Assembly (NCBI RefSeq): GCF_007860125.1
Contig: NZ_SJPW01000002.1
Coordinates: 310,001 to 374,000, forward strand
Source: Rubripirellula tenax
GTDB taxonomy: Bacteria > Planctomycetota > Planctomycetia > Pirellulales > Pirellulaceae
DNA length: 64,000 nt
Direction of reading: 5' to 3'
Below, in pieces: positions 19,213-27,327 of this stretch (within the stretch, counting starts at the first letter, position 1; each line of letters opens with the position of its first letter). Under the pieces are notes generated by a model. It was not told the DNA's origin. It made no database searches and saw only the letters and a list, made by a program, of their open reading frames with translations. Position numbers and translations under genes: made by a program.

Positions 19213-20013
19213 GTGAGCGACCTTGAGATCATCGACGAGTCGATTTACGACCATCCCAAGTATTACGACTTGGTTTTCAATGCCGATTGTGCCGCAGAAG
19301 TGAAGTTCATCGTCGGTTGTGGAACGAAGCACTGCACCGGCAAGACGAATCGCTTGTTCGAACCGGCGTGTGGTACGGGGCGACTGCTCTACTCACTCGC
19401 CAAGCGAGATTACGACGTCGCCGGGCTCGACTTGAACGCGAAAGCCGTCGATTTTTGCAATGCGAGATTCCGAAAAGCCGGACGCCCCGAACCGGCATTC
19501 GTTGCCGACATGGCTGACTTTCGCGTTAAACGCAAATACGACATCGCATTCAACACGATCAACAGCTTTCGGCATTTGGGGACCGAGAAAGCGTCGCGCG
19601 AGCACCTGGTTTGCATGGGCGAAGCCGTTCGCGTCGGCGGACTGTATTTGCTGGGCGTCCACTTAACGCCAACGGATGTTCCCCCCAGCGAAACCGAATC
19701 GTGGTCAGCACGTCGCGGTCACCTGGCGATCAACACGCATATGTGGACAAATTCGCGTGACAAGAAGACACGGATCGAGCGATTCGGCATTCGCTTCGAC
19801 GTCCACAGTCCGACGCGAAGTTTTCGCATCGTCGACGAACTGGTACTGCGAAGCTACACGCCGCGACAGATGGACCGCTTGATCGAATCGAGCGGATGTT
19901 GGGAGGTCGTTGAAACGTATGACTTTGCATACGACTTGAGTGAACCGATCGAAGTCGACTCAACCACCGAAGACGTGGTTTACGTTCTGCGACGCACCAA
20001 AAAACGGGCTTGA
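19213..20013 (+). CDS. Class I SAM-dependent methyltransferase
   Basis: A 266-residue methyltransferase starting at a GTG. The opening SIYDHPKYYDLVFNADCAAEVKFI resembles the 'YD.Y.DLVF' lead of small-molecule methyltransferases. The SAM-binding motif I is LFEPACGTGRLL near residue 48, followed by the acidic end of strand 2 in VAGLDLNAKAVDFC and motif II in YDIAFNTINSFRHL. There are no rRNA- or DNA-specific motifs. The substrate is unknown; the gene stands alone behind the DinB-like gene. Confidence 0.78.
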   Translation: MSDLEIIDESIYDHPKYYDLVFNADCAAEVKFIVGCGTKHCTGKTNRLFEPACGTGRLLYSLAKRDYDVAGLDLNAKAVDFCNARFRKAGRPEPAFVADMADFRVKRKYDIAFNTINSFRHLGTEKASREHLVCMGEAVRVGGLYLLGVHLTPTDVPPSETESWSARRGHLAINTHMWTNSRDKKTRIERFGIRFDVHSPTRSFRIVDELVLRSYTPRQMDRLIESSGCWEVVETYDFAYDLSEPIEVDSTTEDVVYVLRRTKKRA

Positions 20014-20145
20014 AAGCAGGTGATTTTTCCGTTGGCGTTTCGGCGTTAAGTGCGCGGCATATCGGACGGGGTGATAGCAACATGCTTTGGCCGTTCCATT
20101 CGCTTGAATGCCGACCAAGTGTCCGCTTGAACCCTAGACAAAACT

Positions 20146-20679
20146 TCACTTTCGCTTGCGACCCGACACGCCGATCGCAAGCATGGCGAGCACCGCGAGC
20201 AGCGCCACGCCGCCGGCGGTGGCTGATGTCCAGCCCCAATCGGATTTGGTGTTCGCCATCGTTACATACGTGTAAGGCAGCGCAACATCGATGCCGAATT
20301 CCTCCATCTGTTCGTACTCACGAATCAACTGGGCGGCGGGCAATTTCGTGTACGCGTTCTGGTACTCGGCGATATGCAAGTCGGTAGTCACCGGGACGTC
20401 GATCAAAGACCAGCGAATGCCTGTGTATGCGGCCACAACCAGGGCCGCCGTCGCCAGCAATCCGACGATCCCGAACGCGATCGACCCGCCACTACTTGCC
20501 GGATTGACATACGCATCGTCGTCGTTGACCGATCCCTCGGCGACTGGCAATTGACGAAGCTGTCCCAGCGTGGGGATTTCCAGGATGGCCTGGCAGCCCG
20601 AGCACTGCGTTCGTCCCCCAGCTTGGCTGGTGGCGACGGGTACCGAAACCTGACATTCAGGGCAAGTCAACAAATGCAT
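20146..20679 (-). CDS. Zinc-ribbon membrane protein
   Basis: A 177-residue protein. The N-terminus is a small zinc ribbon with two CxxC pairs, CPECQ and CSGCQ, followed by a short linker. Two membrane segments follow: IAFGIVGLLATAALVVAAYTG (about residues 72-92) and GGVALLAVLAMLAIGVSG near the C-terminus. The stretch between them should face the outside. Many planctomycete proteins share this N-terminal ribbon plus membrane plan, with no assigned function. The gene is monocistronic, facing away from the sigma-factor leader. Confidence 0.7.
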   Translation of the reverse strand: MHLLTCPECQVSVPVATSQAGGRTQCSGCQAILEIPTLGQLRQLPVAEGSVNDDDAYVNPASSGGSIAFGIVGLLATAALVVAAYTGIRWSLIDVPVTTDLHIAEYQNAYTKLPAAQLIREYEQMEEFGIDVALPYTYVTMANTKSDWGWTSATAGGVALLAVLAMLAIGVSGRKRK

Positions 20680-21908
20680 GAGAGTTAAAGAATGAAGAAG
20701 ATTTGGGGGTCGGAAGCCTGGACCGAAACGGCGGTGTGACTAGAATCCAACTGAGCAATTGGCACCACCGGCCCAAACGCTCCGCTCCCGTGCAAATTCA
20801 AACTTCGAACCACCTTTGGCGTGATAGAAGACTGAAGGAAACACTGGACACCAGTACAGGTGACCCGCGGATGCACAATCGCGAACTGATTCGTTCGTTT
20901 CGGATTCTCTATGGATTGGAGAGTTATCTCGAGTGGTTGATATTTGCCCAATGTCATCAGGATAGGGCCCTAATGGAATGCCGTCAGGATGGTAGTGAGC
21001 CGCGAGGCGAAAGAGGGAATGAAGGGGGAGAGTGTGTCGGTTACGTCGGCTTCGACGTCCTAGTTCACCGAAAGGTGGTCCGAAGGATGCGTTCCCAGCG
21101 ATGACAACTCACAACAACGATGGTGATGGCACCATCAAGAGTGCGGGAATTCACGACGCAAATGCGTGTTTCGGCACTCGCAACCTCCACTAACAGACCC
21201 AGTTTTCCTCGTTTGTATTTTTGAGATTTTGATTGGGTCAATTTTTTGTTCGTTGCCGATGGCGGTTGGATCAATGCGCCATATCGTTAGAAGCAGCGTG
21301 AACGAAAAAGACAGCTCAATTGCAATGTTTTTCCAATTGATTCGCGGGTGCGACGTGCCCGCACTGTGGTGGTACAGTTCAGTGTGATTGCTTCGCTCAT
21401 TCATTTTATTTTGAGCGGTATCGATTTCCTTCATCCGACCAACCTGAAAAAAGTTGGCGATGTCGATCGGATGAACTGTGGCTCGGCAGGGTCATGTTCG
21501 GTGGTTAACCTAGCCATCGGATAAGAATTGGGACGACTTTCAACCGCGCAGGATGTGCGACCTTCGATTGATTTTATTCCTGTTGCTTCCGTCTGAATTT
21601 TTACCAACTCATAACACCTTTACCCCGACGCTGAACCCTTACCCGCACCGCAAATGTCGTTGTGATTGATTTCGCAGTGATGCTTGGGTCTTGATTTGCC
21701 ACACAAGGCCGACTTCGGACGAAACATCCGACGGCAACGAACCAAACACCGGCAAATCGTCCCGAACCACCGCCAAACCATCCTCACCCGGGGTGGCACT
21801 CAACACGATCGCACTCGATTTGAATTCGAGGCCGACAAATTTGCGACGCCATGCGAAGGCAGCGTCTGATATCACCTTCCCCAACAGCTTTCGCCAGGAG
21901 TCTCACAC
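20680..21908. other. Long intergenic region upstream of the sigma factor
   Basis: About 1.2 kb without a convincing gene. Short open frames exist on both strands but none shows family motifs, a ribosome site or planctomycete-like composition. The middle part (about 21100-21450) is clearly richer in A and T than the neighbours. A hairpin-forming stretch lies at 21430-21475: TTCATCCGA-CCAAC pairs with GTTGG and TCGGATGAA, with a 9-nt bulge. It may serve as a long regulated leader for the sigma gene. Confidence 0.55.
21896..21900 (+). promoter_or_regulatory. Shine-Dalgarno site supporting a TTG start
   Basis: AGGAG at 21896-21900 lies 8 nt before the TTG at 21909, the best ribosome site in this region, and it decides the start of the sigma factor gene. 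Confidence 0.7.
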
Positions 21909-23468
21909 TTGTTCGACACCCTATTGGACGACTTCGAGTCAGTCGACGCACAAAGCACCGAAGCGATGACCGGTGGCTTCCGTAAGCTGCCGGCTGATGA
22001 AAACGAAGAAGGCGGTTCGGTTGAAATCGCCAGTCAAGCCGATGGCGAAGTCCAATTGGACAGCCCCGACGAGTTGCTTTCGGTCGACGAAAGCGAATCA
22101 TGGTCGGATGATCCGGTTCGGATGTACTTGACCCAGATGGGCGAAATTCCGCTCCTGACCCGGAAGCAAGAAATCGAACTTGCCAAACGGATCGAGGAAA
22201 CTCGCCGTCGCTTCCGCACCAAATTGCTAGAAAATCACTTCGTCTTGGTCGAAGCTTATAAGACCCTGAAAAAGGTCTACCGTGGCCAATTGCCGTTCGA
22301 TCGTACCGTCCAGGTTTCGGTCACCGACCGTCTGGAAAAGGAACAGATCCTCGGCCGCTTGCCGCACAACCTGCGAACATTGCAAACGCTGCTTCGTCGC
22401 AACCGTCACGATTGGAAGGTTTCGCTTTCCAAGAGTGCGTCCCAGCGTCGTCGCGCCGAAGCTTGGCGTTCGCTCGCCCGTCGTCGTCGTCGCGCGGTCC
22501 GGTTGATCGAAGAACTCGGTCTACGGACCCAGCGGATCGAGACCCGTATCGAGTTGCTGGAAAAGTTCTCGCATCGTTTAACGCAGATCGAAAACGAGAT
22601 CAGCGATCAAAAACGAACCAAGCACGGTCGCGAAGTCCGCGAGGACTTGCTGCGTGAGCGTCGCCAAATTTTGACCGCGTGCCAAGAAACACCGACGTCG
22701 CTTCGCAACCGAGTTCAAATGCTGAACAAGGTTTACGGCGAGTATCAACAAGCCAAACGCGAACTCAGCGAAGGTAACTTGCGTTTGGTCGTTTCGATTG
22801 CCAAGAAGTATCGCAACCGTGGCCTATCGTTCTTGGACTTGATCCAAGAAGGAAACGCGGGCTTGATGCGGGCGGTCGACAAGTTCGAATACCGTCGTGG
22901 CTTCAAGTTCTGTACGTACGCGACTTGGTGGATTCGACAAGCGATCACTCGCGCCGTCGCCGACCAAAGCCGAACGATCCGAATTCCGGTTCACATGGTC
23001 GAAACCATGTCGCGAGTTCGCAACGTTGCTCGACAATTGCTGCAAGAACTCGGTCGTGAACCCACGATCGAAGAAACCGCTCGTCGTGCAGACGTTACCG
23101 TCGAGGAAGCTCGCCGCGTTTTGACGATGTCGCGTTTCCCAATCTCGTTGGATCGTCCGGTCGGCAACAGCGAAGACAGCCAGTTCGGCGACCTGCTGCC
23201 CGACGGAACAGCGGAAAGCCCGCAGATCGGTGCGACGCAAGAAATGCTTCGCGATCGTATCGCCGGTGTGTTGAAGTCGTTGTCGTACCGCGAACGCGAA
23301 ATCATCAAACTGCGTTACGGCCTGGGCGACGGCTACAGCTACACGCTCGAAGAAGTCGGTCATATCTTCAAGGTCACCCGCGAACGTATTCGACAAATCG
23401 AAGCCAAGGCTGTCCGCAAACTGCAACAACCCAGCCGCAGCCAAGATCTGGTCGGTTTCTTGGACTAA
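21909..23468 (+). CDS. RpoD-like sigma-70 factor with large insertion between regions 1.2 and 2
   Basis: A 519-residue sigma-70 family factor. Region 1.2 is [29 protein letters not shown] (about residues 75-105). Region 2 begins with [28 protein letters not shown] and includes the core -10 block [21 protein letters not shown]. Region 3 and region 4, with [26 protein letters not shown] as the -35-binding helix-turn-helix, complete it. Between 1.2 and 2 is about 150 residues of Arg/Glu-rich helical sequence, a non-conserved region unlike that of E. coli. An acidic N-terminus of about 70 residues replaces region 1.1. It is either the primary sigma factor or a close RpoD paralogue. Confidence 0.88.
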   Translation: MFDTLLDDFESVDAQSTEAMTGGFRKLPADENEEGGSVEIASQADGEVQLDSPDELLSVDESESWSDDPVRMYLTQMGEIPLLTRKQEIELAKRIEETRRRFRTKLLENHFVLVEAYKTLKKVYRGQLPFDRTVQVSVTDRLEKEQILGRLPHNLRTLQTLLRRNRHDWKVSLSKSASQRRRAEAWRSLARRRRRAVRLIEELGLRTQRIETRIELLEKFSHRLTQIENEISDQKRTKHGREVREDLLRERRQILTACQETPTSLRNRVQMLNKVYGEYQQAKRELSEGNLRLVVSIAKKYRNRGLSFLDLIQEGNAGLMRAVDKFEYRRGFKFCTYATWWIRQAITRAVADQSRTIRIPVHMVETMSRVRNVARQLLQELGREPTIEETARRADVTVEEARRVLTMSRFPISLDRPVGNSEDSQFGDLLPDGTAESPQIGATQEMLRDRIAGVLKSLSYREREIIKLRYGLGDGYSYTLEEVGHIFKVTRERIRQIEAKAVRKLQQPSRSQDLVGFLD

Positions 23469-23495
23469 GCCGCGATCGCAACTTGATCTCTTAGG

Positions 23496-23536
23496 AAGCG
23501 ACGTGTTTTTGTTTCGCAAATTCACGTCGCTTTTTT
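23496..23536 (+). terminator. Intrinsic terminator of the sigma factor gene
   Basis: A perfect 10-bp stem AAGCGACGTG (23496-23505) / CACGTCGCTT (23523-23532) runs into a six-T tract (23531-23536), 27 bp after the stop codon. Confidence 0.92.
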
Positions 23537-23582
23537 CGTATCGATACGTCAACCTGCTGCAACTTCGAACGGATTCCAAACG

Positions 23583-24950
23583 ATGTCGTCTACGACCCTG
23601 CAACAAGCTTGGAAGATCCATCAGAGCGGCGATGTCGCCCGCGCCGAGGCGATCTATCGCGGCGTGATCGATGCGTCACCTAGGGACGCCGATGCGTGGG
23701 TGTATCTGGGCATCGCACTGTTCGACGGGCGACAGTTTGCCGATTCCGCCGACGCGTACCGCAAAGCGATCAAGATCAAACCCGTCTATCCCATCGCTTG
23801 GAACAACTTGGGCAACTCGCTGCGAATGTCGGGCGAAGTCGACGAAGCGGATCGGTGTTTTCAAACGTCGTTGGACCAAGATCCCCGCTACTTGTCGGCG
23901 CTGAAGAACCGCGGAACCCTATGGATCTGGACGGGAGACATCGACCGCGGGCTGCACTGGTACGAACAGGGTTTGGCCATCGATCCGGACAATGCCGAAT
24001 TGCATCGCAACCTCGGTGTGATCGAACTGCTGCGAGGCAACTACGACGTCGGTTGGCAGCACTACCGGTGGCGATGGAAGATGCCGGGCCTGTATCGCCC
24101 AAAAACCGCGGCGCCGATTTGGAACGGCGAACCCATCACCGGAAAAACGGTGCTGCTGTATCCGGAACAGGGACTCGGTGACGCGATCCACTTTGTCCGA
24201 GTCGCCAAAACGATGGTGGACCGCGGCGCGACGGTGATTTTGCAGTGCGCGAAAAAATTGATTCCATTGTTCACATCAACGGCCAATTCGTTGGGTGTGA
24301 CGCGTTTGATCGCCGACGCAGACGTTCCGCCTCCGGTCGACTATCAAGTCTCGATGATCGAAGCGATCGATGTTCTGTATCAAGTCGATGGACGCATCAA
24401 CTATCGCACCGACTTGATCAAACCGAACGATGGCTACCTGAACGTCTCGCAAGAATTGGTCGAGTACTGGCGACGTTGGCTCGACGACAACACGACCGGA
24501 CGTCGCATCGGGATCAATTGGCAAGGCAACCCGCAACACCACGCAGACGTTTACCGCAGCGTGCCGCTATCGATCTTAGAACCCTTGTCGAAACGGGACG
24601 ATGTGACGCTGGTCAATTTGCAGTTCGGTTTTGGTGCCGAGCAACTGGAAACCTGCAACTTCGGCGATCGCATCGTTCGCTTGCCCGATCACCTGGATGC
24701 CACCGAGGGTGCGTTTACCGATACGACGGCAATCCTTGCCAACCTGGACGGCGTGATCACAACGGACACCGCGATCGCCCACTTGTCCGGCGCCGTCGGC
24801 GCGGACGTGACGATGATGCTGGGCCGGGTGCCGGATTGGCGCTGGTTACAAACCGGCGAATCAACGCCCTGGTATCCAACGATGAAGTTGGTACGACAAC
24901 AGGAACTTGGCAATTGGCGCGACGTCGTCGGAAGACTAATCGAGCCATAG
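23583..24950 (+). CDS. TPR-repeat glycosyltransferase-like protein
   Basis: A 455-residue protein. The N-terminal 150 residues are about four tetratricopeptide repeats (AWKIHQSGDVARAEAIYRGVIDASPRDADAWVYLG and so on). The C-terminal 300 residues resemble GT9/ADP-heptose-type transferases often fused to TPRs: LLYPEQGLGDAIHFVRVA, then GRRIGINWQGNPQH, then the nucleotide-sugar end VITTDTAIAHLSGAVGADVTMML. It probably modifies a protein or envelope glycan; donor and acceptor are unknown. It lies after the sigma-factor terminator and so has its own promoter. Confidence 0.78.
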   Translation: MSSTTLQQAWKIHQSGDVARAEAIYRGVIDASPRDADAWVYLGIALFDGRQFADSADAYRKAIKIKPVYPIAWNNLGNSLRMSGEVDEADRCFQTSLDQDPRYLSALKNRGTLWIWTGDIDRGLHWYEQGLAIDPDNAELHRNLGVIELLRGNYDVGWQHYRWRWKMPGLYRPKTAAPIWNGEPITGKTVLLYPEQGLGDAIHFVRVAKTMVDRGATVILQCAKKLIPLFTSTANSLGVTRLIADADVPPPVDYQVSMIEAIDVLYQVDGRINYRTDLIKPNDGYLNVSQELVEYWRRWLDDNTTGRRIGINWQGNPQHHADVYRSVPLSILEPLSKRDDVTLVNLQFGFGAEQLETCNFGDRIVRLPDHLDATEGAFTDTTAILANLDGVITTDTAIAHLSGAVGADVTMMLGRVPDWRWLQTGESTPWYPTMKLVRQQELGNWRDVVGRLIEP

Positions 24951-24987
24951 CAAACCAACATCCAATCACCCGACGTGGACCCGTTTT

Positions 24988-26268
24988 CTATCGCTTGATT
25001 GCGTAGAAGCCGATGCCGACAACCAGTGTCAATATCGCCGCGATGGCTTGTTCGGGTTTGTTGATCGCGTACATGACTGCGATACCAAGCGTTGCGGCGA
25101 CGTAGATCGCCGGTGGGATACCGTACATGGGCAATCGTTCGATCGTGCCACGGATTCGCAGTACCAACAGCATGGCGACCGTCAACGCCGAGCAGACCGA
25201 AAGCGTCAGACCGAGGTAACCGAGCAACTGGGGCAACGTCGAAACCGAAATCGCAATGATCGCAAGCACCGCTTGCAGGGCGATCGCCGCGACGGGAGGA
25301 CGGTCGGTGAATCGCAAAAACGGTGGCAGGAAGCCGTCGTCCGCCATCTTGGAATACACGCGAGGCCCCGTCATTACCATCGCCGACACACTGGTCAGCA
25401 GCGAAACGACGATAACCGCGCGGACCATCATCGCAAAACGGTCGCCACCGAGTGACATGGCGGCAGTTGCTGCGACTTGCGAGATATTATCGCCGTCGGT
25501 GATGACCGAAATCGGCGCCGAGTAGACAAAGATCGTGTTCAAAACTATGTAAACGATCGTGACCATCACCGTTCCACCGACCAACGCCCGTGGCACGTTG
25601 ACGCTTGGTTCGTCGACTTCGCCCGCGATGTAAACTGCTGCGTTGAATCCGGCATAGCTGAACGAAATCCACACCAATTGGCCGGAAAAGTCAAGCCAAT
25701 GCATCGGAGTATCGACAACGATCGAAGCGGCGTCGCCCGGACGAATGGACGGCAATGCAAACACGACCAAGGCCGCGATCAAGGCCAGCTTCACGATCAC
25801 GATGGCATCTTGAATCCGCGACGCACTGCGAACGCCGATGGCATGCAAGACGGCGGCTGCAACAACGGAAGTGATCGCAACGGTGCCGCCCGGCAGCGAC
25901 GCGACTTGATCACTCAGCATCGGGGTCAGATACTCTTCCAAACCCAACGCCGCGACCGCGATTGCGCCGGTGAATCCGGCCAACATCGATACCCATCCGG
26001 CCATCACGCCGGCGACCGGATGCAAGGTCCGCGACAGAAACAGATACTCGCCGCCCGATTCGGCAAACCGCGACACCAGGTTGGCGTATCCGATCGCGCC
26101 GCAGATGGCGATGAATCCGCCGACCAACCATGCCGCGACGACGCGTTGGGGTGAACCGAGCGCCGCGAGCGTGAAGCCACTAGTGGTATAGACGCCAACT
26201 CCGATCATGCTGGCGGCGACCAAGGTGGTCGCCGAGACGAGTCCGATGCGGCCCGTCGCGCGGCTCAC
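24988..26268 (-). CDS. APC-superfamily amino acid/cation permease
   Basis: A 426-residue permease with about 12 membrane segments, e.g. LVSATTLVAASMIGVGVYTTSGFTL, whose GxGVYxxSG form matches the APC substrate-binding loop, and WLVGGFIAICGAIGYANLVSRFAESGGEYLFL. I chose the GTG at 26268 because it overlaps the TGA of the diadenylate cyclase gene as GTGA; the ATG at 26319 would force a 55-bp overlap. The tight coupling suggests that transport is linked to cyclic di-AMP, which controls several K+ and osmolyte transporters in other bacteria. The substrate is not evident. Confidence 0.8.
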   Translation of the reverse strand: MSRATGRIGLVSATTLVAASMIGVGVYTTSGFTLAALGSPQRVVAAWLVGGFIAICGAIGYANLVSRFAESGGEYLFLSRTLHPVAGVMAGWVSMLAGFTGAIAVAALGLEEYLTPMLSDQVASLPGGTVAITSVVAAAVLHAIGVRSASRIQDAIVIVKLALIAALVVFALPSIRPGDAASIVVDTPMHWLDFSGQLVWISFSYAGFNAAVYIAGEVDEPSVNVPRALVGGTVMVTIVYIVLNTIFVYSAPISVITDGDNISQVAATAAMSLGGDRFAMMVRAVIVVSLLTSVSAMVMTGPRVYSKMADDGFLPPFLRFTDRPPVAAIALQAVLAIIAISVSTLPQLLGYLGLTLSVCSALTVAMLLVLRIRGTIERLPMYGIPPAIYVAATLGIAVMYAINKPEQAIAAILTLVVGIGFYAIKR

Positions 26269-27227
26269 GATTCGGGTTGGTGCGAGGACGATGGCGGCTC
26301 GAACGCAAACTCTTGCCACGTCACCGCTTTTTCCATCGGTTCGATCCGCATCACCAGGTTACCGTCTTGGTACAAACGAACCGTGCCGGTCGATTGGCTG
26401 ACGACGACCGAGATGGCTTTCGTTTTGCGAGTCACTGCCGCGGCTGCCCAGTGGCGAGCCCCGAGCCCCTTGGTCATCGTTAGGTCTTCGTGCGAGACTT
26501 CCAGCATCTGGCGACTGCGTTCGATCACGCCGTCACTGCCGACAACGAAGGCGCCATCGAGCTGGGCGATCTCTTTCGCATCGTCTTGGACCTTTGCGTC
26601 CAACAGGTTGCGGAACGTTCGGTTGTATCCGCGGAACGGATCGACACCGGAATCGTTAGAATGTTCGAGCACTTTCCGCGTGTCGCCGACGACGAACAGG
26701 GTTCCGACCGGCTTGCCTTCACGGCCCTCGCGGCCGATCTGAGCGGCCAGATCGATCACCGCTTTGATCGTCGGTAGTGGAACGCGGCTTTCGAGCATCT
26801 GTAGGTCACGGGTCGTCAGCCGCCGCATCCGCTCGTCCAGTTGCAGGTGGCTGATTGAATCGAGTCGGCCCTGGTGGAACCCGCTGTAGACGGCCACGAC
26901 TTCGCCATTGGTCCGAATGAACTCATCGGCGGCGGCCTCTAGAATCGCATGCTGCAATCGTTCCAGCAGCGGTGCTTTTTCTTTGTTGAGCGCAAGCGGC
27001 TTCAGCCCGGCTTCGGCCGCTCCCTCAAGGTCTTCCGAGCTGTCGACGGCCACAATCACGGGTTTGTCGGTCCCGGCCGCCATTTCGGCGATGCGTTTCC
27101 AGTCGGTCGATCCGTCCAGCAGCACCAACAGGGCGTCGGCGTTGCGGGCTTTCAATAATGCGATCGCCGCCTCGACCATGGCCGCGTTGTGTTTGGTTAG
27201 TCGTTGCGTCGCCACGTGGGGAGCCAT
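26265..27227 (-). CDS. Diadenylate cyclase, DacZ/CdaZ-like
   Basis: A 320-residue protein with a C-terminal DAC domain that condenses two ATP to cyclic di-AMP. The DGA motif is QLDGAFVVGSDGVIE. The second motif, RHR in most cyclases, reads GLGARHWAAA, with Trp at the third place. VVVSQSTGTVRLYQDG completes the fold. The N-terminal 130 residues form an alpha/beta domain (ADALLVLLDGSTDW, PVIVAVDSSEDLEGA) like the pyruvate-kinase-C-like domain of archaeal DacZ; there is no DisA helix-hairpin-helix end and no membrane segment. ATG at 27227 is preferred; one at 27284 is possible. It is the upstream partner of the APC permease. Confidence 0.8.
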   Translation of the reverse strand: MAPHVATQRLTKHNAAMVEAAIALLKARNADALLVLLDGSTDWKRIAEMAAGTDKPVIVAVDSSEDLEGAAEAGLKPLALNKEKAPLLERLQHAILEAAADEFIRTNGEVVAVYSGFHQGRLDSISHLQLDERMRRLTTRDLQMLESRVPLPTIKAVIDLAAQIGREGREGKPVGTLFVVGDTRKVLEHSNDSGVDPFRGYNRTFRNLLDAKVQDDAKEIAQLDGAFVVGSDGVIERSRQMLEVSHEDLTMTKGLGARHWAAAAVTRKTKAISVVVSQSTGTVRLYQDGNLVMRIEPMEKAVTWQEFAFEPPSSSHQPES

Positions 27228-27327
27228 TTCAAAGCAAGAGGATCTTCCGTCGCCCAGACAGACTGTTTTAGCCGATCCGCCCATCTTCGCACAGGTCGAG
27301 CTCGGACGACGGTCCTCGTCCGCACAT

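Noticed and set aside
20703-21104. 133-codon frame in the sigma leader
   Set aside because: No family motif, no ribosome site, odd composition; most likely chance.
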